Part shown: one piece after another, positions 31,319 through 39,625 of the stretch
How the letters are laid out: the number at the start of each line of letters is the position of its first letter
How positions within the stretch are numbered: position 1 is the stretch's first letter
Source: Arachnopeziza araneosa
Taxonomy: Eukaryota > Ascomycota > Leotiomycetes > Helotiales > Arachnopezizaceae
Reading direction: 5' to 3'
Length of the DNA stretch: 42,775 nucleotides
Assembly (NCBI GenBank): GCA_003988855.1
Contig: QYAI01000230.1
Coordinates: 1 to 42,775, forward strand
Program-made: the position numbers and the translations under genes
The notes under the pieces: model-generated
The model's input: only the letters and a program-made list of their open reading frames with translations
Database searches by the model: none
Told to the model about the DNA's origin: nothing

Positions 31319-31948
31319 TTAAGCGGCATCTTCACTGGCATCAGCAGCGTCGGCGGTGCCCTTGAGAGTAACGTAGTTGTGGTAGGTCTGAATACCCTGG
31401 CGTTTCTTGACAATACCATCCTCACTCTCATCAGCGGCATCCGCTGTTCCTTTGAGAGTCACGTAGTTGTGGTAGGTCTGAATACCCTGACGTTTCTTGA
31501 CAATACCATCCTCACTCTCATCAGCGGCATCCGCTGTTCCTTTGAGAGTCACATAGTTGTGGTAGGTTTGAATGCCTTGACGCTTCTTGACAACGGCGTC
31601 CTCGCTCTCATCAACGGCATCGGCCGTGCCTTTGAGAGTAACATAGTTATGGTAGGTCTGAATACCCTGACGTTTCTTGACAATACCATCCTCACTCTCA
31701 TCAGCAGCATCCGCTGTTCCTTTGAGAGTCACATAGTTGTGGTAGGTTTGAATGCCTTGACGCTTCTTGACAACGGCGTCCTCACTCTCATCAGCGGCAT
31801 CAGCAGTACCCTTAAGGGTCACATAATTGTGATAAGTCTGAATGCCTTGCCTTTTTTCGACCTCATTGATTTCGTCAGCAACTGGTCGGGCCATTGCCAT
31901 GGCGGCGAACATGATGGCAGTGCCAGACAGGTAGTAAGTGAACTTCAT
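31319..31948 (-). CDS. Repeated RiPP precursor peptide (dikaritin/ustiloxin-type candidate)
   Basis: 209 residues, single exon. A signal peptide (MKFTYYLSGTAIMFAAMAMA) and a short leader ending EVEKR are followed by six tandem 30-residue units (the last truncated to 26) starting at residues 34, 64, 94, 124, 154 and 184. Each unit begins QGIQTYHNYVTL, continues KGTADA and an acidic ESED segment, and ends in VKKR, a Kex2 site. Unit ends alternate between GIVKKR and AVVKKR; the last unit ends SEDAA. This is the architecture of UstA/PhomA-like precursors, in which Kex2 frees repeated Tyr-containing cores for UstYa oxidation. The core boundaries are not known; Y-H-N-Y with flanking residues is the likely modified part. 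Eight UstYa-like genes next door strongly support the call. An alpha-pheromone precursor is the main alternative but the core lacks its usual Trp/Cys/Pro-Gly pattern. Confidence 0.9.
   Translation of the reverse strand: MKFTYYLSGTAIMFAAMAMARPVADEINEVEKRQGIQTYHNYVTLKGTADAADESEDAVVKKRQGIQTYHNYVTLKGTADAADESEDGIVKKRQGIQTYHNYVTLKGTADAVDESEDAVVKKRQGIQTYHNYVTLKGTADAADESEDGIVKKRQGIQTYHNYVTLKGTADAADESEDGIVKKRQGIQTYHNYVTLKGTADAADASEDAA
31322..31849 (-). repeat. Six 90-bp tandem coding repeats of the precursor
   Basis: Units (transcription order): 31849-31760, 31759-31670, 31669-31580, 31579-31490, 31489-31400, 31399-31322. Units 2 and 4 are almost identical in DNA, pointing to past duplication of a two-unit block. 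Differences among units are mainly synonymous in the core region. Confidence 0.92.
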
Positions 31949-32700
31949 TTTGATGAGAAGTTAGAAGCCTGACAGCAAAGTGGAGTGATGAAAGTGTTGT
32001 TGTAGAAGGCTCTTGAGATGGTGTTGAGATGGGTGGCTGAAAGAAATTTGTTTCGTTGGACAGACCACATTTATATCGAATGATTTGTGCATTTGAGGAA
32101 AATGTTGCAATCCTTAGTCTAACCAGCACCCATGTCTCTCCTGTAAATTGAGAGAAGACCGATGTAGCGCGTCTCGACTTCCCTTTCCTTGTCAGGAACT
32201 TTGCTTTTCGTTTCTCTAATGTCCTCGCTTTGTCCTGACTAAGGTATTATTGCAGTGATGAATACCATGGCAACACACGATTGGTCGAAACCGTTTCATC
32301 CAAATGAAAAGATTATTTTTTGACTTAAAACAGTAAACAAAGTGACCGCAAGTTCATGTGCCAATCAATCTTCTGGCTGTAAGTGGTGGCGCCGAGATCT
32401 TGTCGGCGAGACGCAGTCACGTCCCTGGGTATGACTCTAAGCGAGTCGAGATGAATTGACGCTGGAACGGAAGAACTCAAAACAGTCAGACGGCAAATTT
32501 GGTCTCCACGTCATTTAGTACTCAAAGAAGGGGGCGTGACGATATTATGAAGATTATACTCACGTGAGTCAAATGTAACCGACGGCCAAAAATTCGTGAT
32601 TTCATGTGTATACCATTCGCGAAAGGCTTGACCACGCTCGATCAATATCACCAAGCCTCTTGCCAAAGGGTTGATCCATCTCGCAACTCAATACCGTCAA
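31949..32700. promoter_or_regulatory. Precursor promoter region / divergent spacer to sugar transporter
   Basis: 752-bp spacer between divergent start codons. It includes a pyrimidine- and AT-mixed leader just upstream of the precursor and a perfect 6-bp inverted repeat at 32390-32408. No gene seen. Confidence 0.5.
32390..32408. promoter_or_regulatory. Candidate Zn2Cys6 operator upstream of the precursor
   Basis: CGCCGA, seven bases, TCGGCG: a perfect inverted repeat about 440 bp upstream of the precursor start. Read as triplets it is CCG-N9-CGG, an everted arrangement of the kind recognised by some Zn2Cys6 dimers. Assignment to the cluster regulator is inference. Confidence 0.4.
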
Positions 32701-34653
32701 ATGAAAGGTCGAGCCTCAACTCTAGACATGGTAGAACTGCAAGGTCCATTTCAAACTTCAGACCGAGATGAGAGATTCTCCACGCCGAGCTTAGATTGTG
32801 AGATGAAGGAAGAGCCACCAATATATCCCTCTTCGGGAACAAGATCTACATTATATCTCCTCGCGCTAACCATTGGGTTGGGAGGGTAAGCTTCATATCT
32901 GCAACAAAACATTTTCTTCAACACTGATGAAAGTTCAGTCTACAAGTTCTATTCTCAATACTATACTCTTATGGTATCGTAAGCAGTCTCGAAAATAACT
33001 CTTTGAATTTTCCTCTGCTAACATTGCTGCACAGTCACACCTCAGCTTGTTGGGACTAAGCCGTTCTCAAGCAGCAGTCACGTTCGTCTCAGGGCCCATC
33101 TGTGGAATCTTCATCCAGCCTTTTTTTGGACTATGGAGTGATCACTCCTGCTCTTCTTGGGGCAGAAGACGACCATTTATTGCCTGTGGTACCATTGCCT
33201 TGGTCATTTTTATCCTAGGACTTGCCTGGACGAAGGACATTTCGAACTTTCTGTTTCAATCAGAGCTAGGGCCGACTGCTTCAAGCACCTCAAATTCTGC
33301 AACCCATGTTTTAGCTATCCTGTTTACCATCTCCATTTTTATTGCTATCCAGCCTGTTCAAAGCGGTACGCGGGCGCTTATTGCCGATTCATGCCCAGCT
33401 CACCAACAAGCAGAAGCAAATGCGTGGGCTAGTCGCATTACAAGCATTGCAAGCGTATTCGGATATTTTTCGGGATTCATGGACTTGCAACAATATCTGT
33501 CTTGCTTTGGCAACACTCAATTTAAGAATTTGGCTGTTTTGGTATCAATCAGTCTTGTCTTTTCGATTGCTATTACTTGCATCTTTATTACCGAGGAGAA
33601 GCACCAATCTCCTGCGGAGAACATGTTTAATGAGAGGTTCACGTTGGATGCTTTCTTCTTTATGAAGGAGCGTATCAGCCATCTTCTCGGCAGTGTGCCT
33701 AAGCAAGTCATGTATATTTATGCAATACAACTGTTAGCGTGGATGGGGTGGTATCCATACCTTCTTTATGTTTCCACGTATGTGGCAGACATCTGTAAGT
33801 CCCAACGCTCTGTCTATGCCTCAATTGATAACCAACCATCTAAAGACACGGCAAAGAGTACCGGACGTGCCCATGGTAATCTCCCAGGAAATTCTCTTTC
33901 CAATTCAGCCACTAGAATGGGAGCGCTTGCTCTCCTAGCTTCATCCATAGTCACACTTATCACGGCCACCGTCCTACCCGCCCTAAGAAAATCAGGACAG
34001 GTCCGTTTTATTCTGGTTCAACTCCAGAGAAGCTCAAAAAGACGTTGTGCTAACCTTTAGGTAGAAAGTTCAACGATTGCTAAGTATGCGCCGTATTTGG
34101 CTGGTATCACACGCCCTGATCTCACTCTGCTTATTTACAACGGTTTTCGTGTCCTCTGTAATCGGAACTATCATGATATTTGGATTTCTCGGTATTAGCT
34201 GGGCCATAGCAAACTGGGTCCCATATACACTACTCAGTATCGAAATCTCAAAGCTCCGTGAGGCAGAACATGGATATTCACCAACCATCTCCGCTGGAGT
34301 CATATTCGGCCTTCATAATATTGGTACGTAGCAAACTAAATTGAGAGAAGCTAGCCTCAATACTAACTGATTCTGGAGCTATATGCATCCCCCAAATTCT
34401 GATCTCGCTCGTGAGCAGCTTCTTCTGGGAATCCCAGGATGGAGAGGCTCAACAAAACCCAAGTAGGGTAGGATGGGTTATAAGAATTGGCTGCGTCACA
34501 GCTTTGTTAGCACTTTGGATAACATCAAAGATACGAGATTCGGAGACAGACCAGGAGGAGCCGTTGGACAGTGTTATTAGGCAAAAGATGTCCATGTTGG
34601 AAAGTGGCCGAGCGCTCTCACATATCCCATATCGCTTAGCTATAATCAAATAA
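32701..34653 (+). CDS. Sucrose/alpha-glucoside transporter-like GPH family symporter
   Basis: About 574 residues from five exons (32701-32885, 32939-32978, 33035-34000, 34065-34323, 34379-34653). Members are proton-coupled disaccharide importers of the plasma membrane related to plant SUT and fission-yeast Sut1. Visible marks: GLSRSQAAVTFVSGPICG, the signature GLWSDH..WGRRRPFI in the loop after helix 2, and SGTRALIADSCP in helix 4. About twelve hydrophobic helices are discernible, with a large loop after the sixth-seventh helix region. Intron 3 uses the TAG at 34062-34064; the AG at 34059-34060 would bring a stop into frame. The start is uncertain: in-frame ATGs occur at 32701 and 32728 (MVELQGPFQTS). 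It sits next to the precursor, but a sugar symporter role in peptide biosynthesis is not obvious, so it probably lies outside the cluster. Confidence 0.85.
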
Positions 34654-35100
34654 TGTCGCGCCTGCGACAGTGCCTTTCGATGGGGAGCGTTCCGGGCCAA
34701 CCATTCTGCCTTGCCGTGCTGACCACCTTGCTATGGGATCTCTATCGAGAATGCTAATCGCGAACTCAAATCCTCTCAAATTTTTTGAAAAATTCTTTCT
34801 TGGCTTTCGAGCTGGTTGATATTCTCCTGAGTATAAAGGAATGCCGGAGTCGTATTCGTGGTCATCTGAGTTGTTTAATGTGACTCTGTTGTCTCGGGTC
34901 TCCCTGAACAAAACGGCTGGGGTTGAACAATAATCCTGCGGCCTATCTTTGCGCCGCCGTTCATCTACCCGCTCTTCTTTCATTCATTACAAGACGCAAC
35001 TTGGATCCTTCTCAACCACAAAGATGCACGCTAAGGCCTACCGTACTGCGAAATCGTAATCGAAGGTCACGTGCTTTCGTATCCTCTGCTCGATCTCACG
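34654..35100. other. Intergenic, promoter side of acyltransferase gene
   Basis: 447 bp with no credible gene; a minus-strand open frame near 34636-34983 has no motif or membrane segment and overlaps a real 3' end. Confidence 0.5.
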
Positions 35101-36428
35101 ATGTTTCCTTCCTTCATCCCAGACAAGGCCAGGCCGCTGGCTATGAGGCCGCATCTCATTCCAAGCATCTTCTTTGTCTGCTTAGCTGGTACCACTATTC
35201 CTAACCTGCTCGGCAAACTATCCGTCGCAGTAGTCACGGCCTACCTGTCAGCTCAGATCCCCAAAGCGACTTCGGGGAAGGTCGCACAAGACTACATGCT
35301 CCCTATCCAATGCTTGCTCATAGTCACGCAATGGCTGGATTTTTGTGTTTTCCACTCTCCTGATGAATTCTCCCGCGACAAGGACAAGGAGAAAGTTCCG
35401 AAAACATGGCGGGAAAAGTTTAGCTGGGCTTTTGGACTGAACACGACGTATCGAGGTATCGGTTGGAACTGGAAAGTCAAGAATGTTCCAGAGGCTGCTC
35501 CCCTTTCAGAGTCGAAATGGTAAGAGCTCGGCAGTAAATTATCGCCTCAATTGACCGTTTTAGGGAATTCGTAAAAACAGAAATGCTAAAAGGTTGCATC
35601 TGGTACCTCCTCTACGACTTGTGTAGGTACCCAATCAGCGTGTCATCGTACAATTCCATGTCTCCTCCGGACGTATTTTCGGATTCGCTGCCCCGCCAAG
35701 CCTTCTTTGCTCTGATGGTTGGAATCATAAATTACAGCACTTTGAACATGCAATACTCAATCGGTGCTGCACTTACCGTGGCTCTCGGATTCTATACGCC
35801 GCAAGACTGGCCTCGATTGATGGGTCGCATGAGAGAAGTATCAACCGTTCGAGAGTTTTGGGGGAAAGGTTGGCATCAGAACCTTCGTCGGGTATGTTTT
35901 ATCAATGTTAGCAGACCATTCGCTGAGACAGGCTAGAAACTCACTATGCCATTCGATCTCCTTACCAAATATATTCCTATTCGCCGTGGTACACTGGTAT
36001 CAAGATACACGCAGCTGTACTTGGCATTCATCGCTACAACCGCAATCCACCACCTCGGAGCCATGAACCTCACCACCAGCTCCGGAGCGAACAATCTCAA
36101 TCAGATAGCGTTCTTCATGCTGCAACCTGTCGCAATCACGGTAGAAGATTTCGTGGTGTACCTTAGCAAGAAAGTCGGGATAAAGGAGTCACGTAAGATT
36201 TAGGTTCTCCCTCAGACTGGTACATACTAATCGCGTGACTCGGCAGGGTTGACGAGGGCGATTGGAAGCCTATGGACGATTGCCTGGTTCACATACAGCT
36301 TGAGATTTGGGCTTGCTTTCTTTGCTATTTCTGGTGTGCTGGCAGAAAAGGTGTTGCCTAGCATCGTAGAAAGAATTCTGGGATTAATCAAACAGTACCC
36401 AGGAGGGTCTTATGTAAGAGAACTTTGA
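35101..36428 (+). CDS. Wax-synthase-like membrane O-acyltransferase (MBOAT_2 / PF13813)
   Basis: About 394 residues from four exons (35101-35519, 35564-35891, 35937-36192, 36247-36428). Several membrane helices and two family blocks are visible: REFWGKGWHQNLRR, the FWG..WHQ..R element, and AIHHLGAMN with the conserved His-His. Fungal members include acetyltransferases of secondary-metabolite pathways such as Tri7 of trichothecene synthesis, which acetylate hydroxyl groups at the ER membrane. Upstream in-frame codons include no earlier ATG, so the start at 35101 is favoured. It lies 3.2 kb beyond the precursor on the other side of the sugar transporter. Acetylation of the cluster product (for instance on Tyr, Thr or an introduced hydroxyl) is possible but speculative. 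Confidence 0.85.
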
Positions 36429-37616
36429 AGAGAAATCCTAATTTCGGATATATTGGCGAAAGTTGGGATCTGGTTGTGTATATTTAACTCCGCTTCAAAT
36501 TTTTGGCAGCGCAATATGATCTTTACAAAAAAATAGCCCACCTACAGCTCACCAAACCACGCTACCTTGAGAGGCATTTTAGGAGCTATTTTAAGTAAGC
36601 TAAGGTACGTAAAATGTAACTTTAAGTAATAGAGGTAATTAGGTGCTTGTAGCTGCGTCTTCATTGGTTTATATATACAAGCTTACTATTTTAAGAAATT
36701 TTGCTTCGCTGTATTTTCTTAATGATATATTCCTTTCGGTGTGGATCAAAATACAAGCATAGATCATCGATCTAAAGATATCTTAAACTCAAATGCTCTA
36801 CATCAGTACCACATCTCTCGGAGAAGCTGGGAGGGCCTGCTTGTCTATTATTGGTGGACGTCGGCGATATGAATCGTTCGTCGTAGTAAACAAACCTAAG
36901 GTTGACGCTGATCTTAATTTGAAAACCGTTGAAGATGCACAAGGAAGTAGGCTGCTCAATGGGTGCCCATGGGGTGGGTGGAAGCCTCCAAGCAACTAAC
37001 CATGGTGGCCCATAGAATGGCTTTTTTAGCGTAAGTATAAATCATACAAAAGCTAACTAACTAAGGGCGCTTATAGGTAGTAGCGTCTTGCATAAGGTAC
37101 ATAAGGTGCATAACATTAGTACAAATTTGTAAGAGCCCGCATTAGTTCTGACTACGTGCTGCTTACGTAATGACCTCTGAATAGGTTCAGAGTAGACTTA
37201 GAATAAAACTAGCTTAGAAGAAGTTAGGGAACCTACTCTTATTTTATTGTACATAGCTTTCTTCTAAAGAAAGTTTCTTCTTTTCTTAACTTTTTCTTTT
37301 TCTTCATAGCTAGCTTATAAGTAAGAACATATTCAGACTACATTTAGAGTACTTTCATATACTTCTCGCAGCAGTGTTCGTGCTTGTGCCGTTACAACTA
37401 TGTGGATCAGTACTTTGCAGCAGCACTACTAACGATATTTGGACTAAAGCAAAATAGCTCCTTCACGGCCCACAATTTACGCTGTAACTTTATTTATAAG
37501 CCTTAGGCATGAAGGCCAAAAGCTGCTGGAAATATATGGTCCTTTGTGCGCTACAGCTATCAGACACAAAGATCGCAAATAAAATCATAAAGATCATCTT
37601 AAATTCAAATTTGCAT
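36429..37616. other. AT-rich spacer with LTR-like copy 1
   Basis: Contains the LTR-like element at 37128-37396 and otherwise AT-rich sequence with short direct and inverted motifs such as GCTAAGGTACGTAAAATG. No gene seen. Confidence 0.55.
37128..37396 (+). repeat. 269-bp LTR-like repeat, copy 1
   Basis: Begins TGTAAGAGCCCGC and ends GTTACA (TG..CA termini). A same-orientation copy of identical length is at 41618-41886. Differences are largely C/T and G/A transitions, as expected after repeat-induced point mutation. No clear target-site duplication is visible at either copy. Confidence 0.8.
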
Positions 37617-38147
37617 TCAAACCTGTATCGAATCTATCTTGCGCTTCGAGTACTTGGAATCCGGTCTAGAACCGGAATCCAATCTTGTATATGCATCTTT
37701 AAGCAAGTCTAGCGATACAAGTCGGTCAGGATCATCTTCTCCAAATAGTTCCTTTTCTACAGCTACTACATGTTCAAGTAACTGAATTGCTTTCTCCACC
37801 ATTTCACTGGCCAGGTATGCTCTAGCAAGTTCGTGCTCTGACGCCAATCGAGAGTGATCCTCGTCCGCCAGCGTCCTCTTCCGTACTTCTACCACATGCT
37901 CAAAGATCTTAATTGTGTCCTTGATCCGTCTGTCGTTCAGATATGCACTAGCAAGTGCGTGCTCTGACGTCAATCGAGAGTGATCCTCGTCCACCAGCAT
38001 CCTCTTCCGTACTTCTACCACGTGCTCAAAGATCTCAATTGCCTTTTTGATCCGTCTGTCGCCCAGATATGCTCTAGCAAGTTCGTGCTCTGACGCCAAT
38101 AAAGAGTGATCCTCATCCGCCAGTGTCCTCTTCTCTACTTCTACCAC
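37617..38147 (-). pseudogene. Truncated TPR (kinesin-light-chain-like) repeat fragment
   Basis: A frame of 176 codons encodes about three and a half 42-residue repeats of the type VRKRTLADEDHSRLASEHEL followed by ARAYL..RRIKKAIEIFEHVVE. This matches TPR_12/kinesin-light-chain-type repeats, as found at the C terminus of fungal NB-ARC (NLR-like) proteins. There is no ATG at the front: the frame opens at a GTG inside a repeat, and homology to the other repeats stops abruptly at about 38157, beside GGATCC. I therefore read it as the 3' remnant of a larger gene, cut by rearrangement. The neighbouring spacer contains no NB-ARC or effector domain. The repeats are also near-identical at DNA level (126-bp period), typical of such genes. 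Confidence 0.7.
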
Positions 38148-39007
38148 GTGCTCAAAGGATCCGTTTTCGCAGCTGAAAGCATGTCTCCATCAATGAAATG
38201 GCCTCCTTATTGCCGTTCGATACTTAGCTATCGGGTTGGGGGGTTCCTGTTGACCTCTGGGGTGAGCACAAGGGAGAAAAAGTCCTCGGCAATGGGAGTG
38301 ATTTGGCGGTCGTTTGTTCGGTCAATTGGCGTCATTATCAAAACTCAGTCTACCAGTGGTGCTTGACGTGTTATCCAGCTTTGATATCTTTGGAAGCCCC
38401 CGATGAGTTGGGAGGACCGAGCAAAGGCTTTCTCATGTTGGCGGAGGCGATAAAGGCGCATTTACGACCCTTGAAAGGCGCCAGGTATAGTGGCGGCCCG
38501 TGGAGAGGTGTGCAACATATATACGATCGTATATCACGCTATGCGTCGTACCGCGAAGTTCAACGGTGATTGTTGTGAGCGGAGTTGAGGTTCCAGAAGC
38601 CCCGGCGCTCTTTAGTTGACTCAGCAACACGGCCACACTAAATCGCACTTTACCCTGCTGAGAATAGGCTGTGGCTAGTTAGTGGCGCTACAGCGCCACT
38701 TCCAAGACATTTGTTCGTCACTTCACAAACCACAGTTGCTTCTATTTTCTCCACTTCAAAAGTAACTTAGACCTTCACAACCCTGGGGCGTTTCGAGCAC
38801 AAGATTTCAGCCACGACCAGATGAGTCAAGTTGGGTCTAGCGCACATGAAGTCATAAACTTTTCCTAACAGAGCTACAGATTGCACTTTCATGAGTATCG
38901 CCGACAAACGGGTACCCTGGCACATATATTTCCCAAAAAAAATCCTCGTCGCACCACAAGCCGATCAATCCACCTTCTAAGAATCGATCCGTCTTGTTCC
39001 GCCTCGT
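38148..39007. other. Intergenic beyond the TPR breakpoint
   Basis: 860 bp. A plus-strand frame at 38303-38569 has a protein-like but unrecognised sequence. No structural RNA or second repeat copy seen. Confidence 0.4.
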
Positions 39008-39625
39008 TCAGAGGGCTAGGATCTGGGCGAGGATGCTGACAGCCGCAGTCTCAATAGTGTTGCCCACAGCCTCGACAGTCTTCAAGATACCGAGGATGAT
39101 ATCCTTGACGCTCTGGATGATGGTGTCGATCTCGTAGACAAGGGCGTCGATGAGCTGGACAGGATAAACAAGCCCGCGGTTGTAGTAATCGGCGGCGGCG
39201 TTCTTCTCGTCGTCGGTGTCGAGGCCCTCGATCACATCGATCGCTTTATCCTTGGCATTGGTGAATCCATTGTTCACTGTATTGGTTGCCGTGTCCGTCG
39301 CGTCGTTGAGCTTTTTCACCCACTCGTCGTCGGTGTGAGTGCCAGAGTTGTTGTAGTCATTTACGGTCACTCCATAAGTATTGACTGAGTCCTTTTGGGT
39401 CTGGACAGTCGCCTTGTGGATGTTGTCGAGTTTCGTCTTGGTGTCATTTGAGACGGATGACGACGAACCGGACGTCGCGGCAGCCATGACTATAGGGACG
39501 ATCTTGAGGTGGTGACCCACCTTGAGATTGGTGGCCTGATTCACTGGGACTGCCCATGTTTGGTGGAGTTGGTGTTTGGCATTGGTAATGCCCAAGATGT
39601 GGTTCTTCAGAGCGTCGGTAGTCAT
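39008..39625 (-). CDS. Hypothetical protein, helical, unknown function
   Basis: 205 residues, single exon. I do not recognise the family. No signal peptide is visible. The N-terminal 45 residues are His-rich and mildly hydrophobic, then a Ser-rich linker (TSGSSSSVSND), then a polar, Asp/Thr/Asn-rich stretch with heptad-like spacing, and finally a hydrophobic C terminus (SVKDIILGILKTVEAVGNTI and on to ILAQILAL) that could form amphipathic or membrane-associating helices. The GC content is higher than the AT-rich flanks and codon use looks coding, which supports a real gene. Neighbours are a truncated TPR fragment and repeat-rich DNA, so it lies in an accessory, rearranged region. No function should be inferred. 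Confidence 0.6.
   Translation of the reverse strand: MTTDALKNHILGITNAKHQLHQTWAVPVNQATNLKVGHHLKIVPIVMAAATSGSSSSVSNDTKTKLDNIHKATVQTQKDSVNTYGVTVNDYNNSGTHTDDEWVKKLNDATDTATNTVNNGFTNAKDKAIDVIEGLDTDDEKNAAADYYNRGLVYPVQLIDALVYEIDTIIQSVKDIILGILKTVEAVGNTIETAAVSILAQILAL

Noticed and set aside
31319..31948. Alpha-type mating pheromone precursor
   Set aside because: Repeats and Kex2 sites fit, but the unit lacks the Trp, Cys and Pro-Gly features of ascomycete alpha-pheromones, and the neighbours are UstYa-like genes rather than mating genes.
31379..31972. 197-codon open frame on the plus strand, antisense to the precursor
   Set aside because: It is the shadow of the 90-bp repeats, whose length is a multiple of three, so any frame open in one unit stays open in all. 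The minus strand has the signal peptide and KKR sites.
18613..32170. Recurrent GTCTCGAC octamer as a cluster-specific regulatory motif
   Set aside because: Several copies occur, but most lie inside coding sequence, two of them because they encode the conserved Cys-Arg-Asp element of UstYa-like proteins. Promoter occurrences are too few to support a motif.
38303..38569. 88-codon plus-strand frame beyond the TPR breakpoint
   Set aside because: Sequence looks protein-like but matches no family I know, has no exon context and overlaps equally open minus-strand frames.
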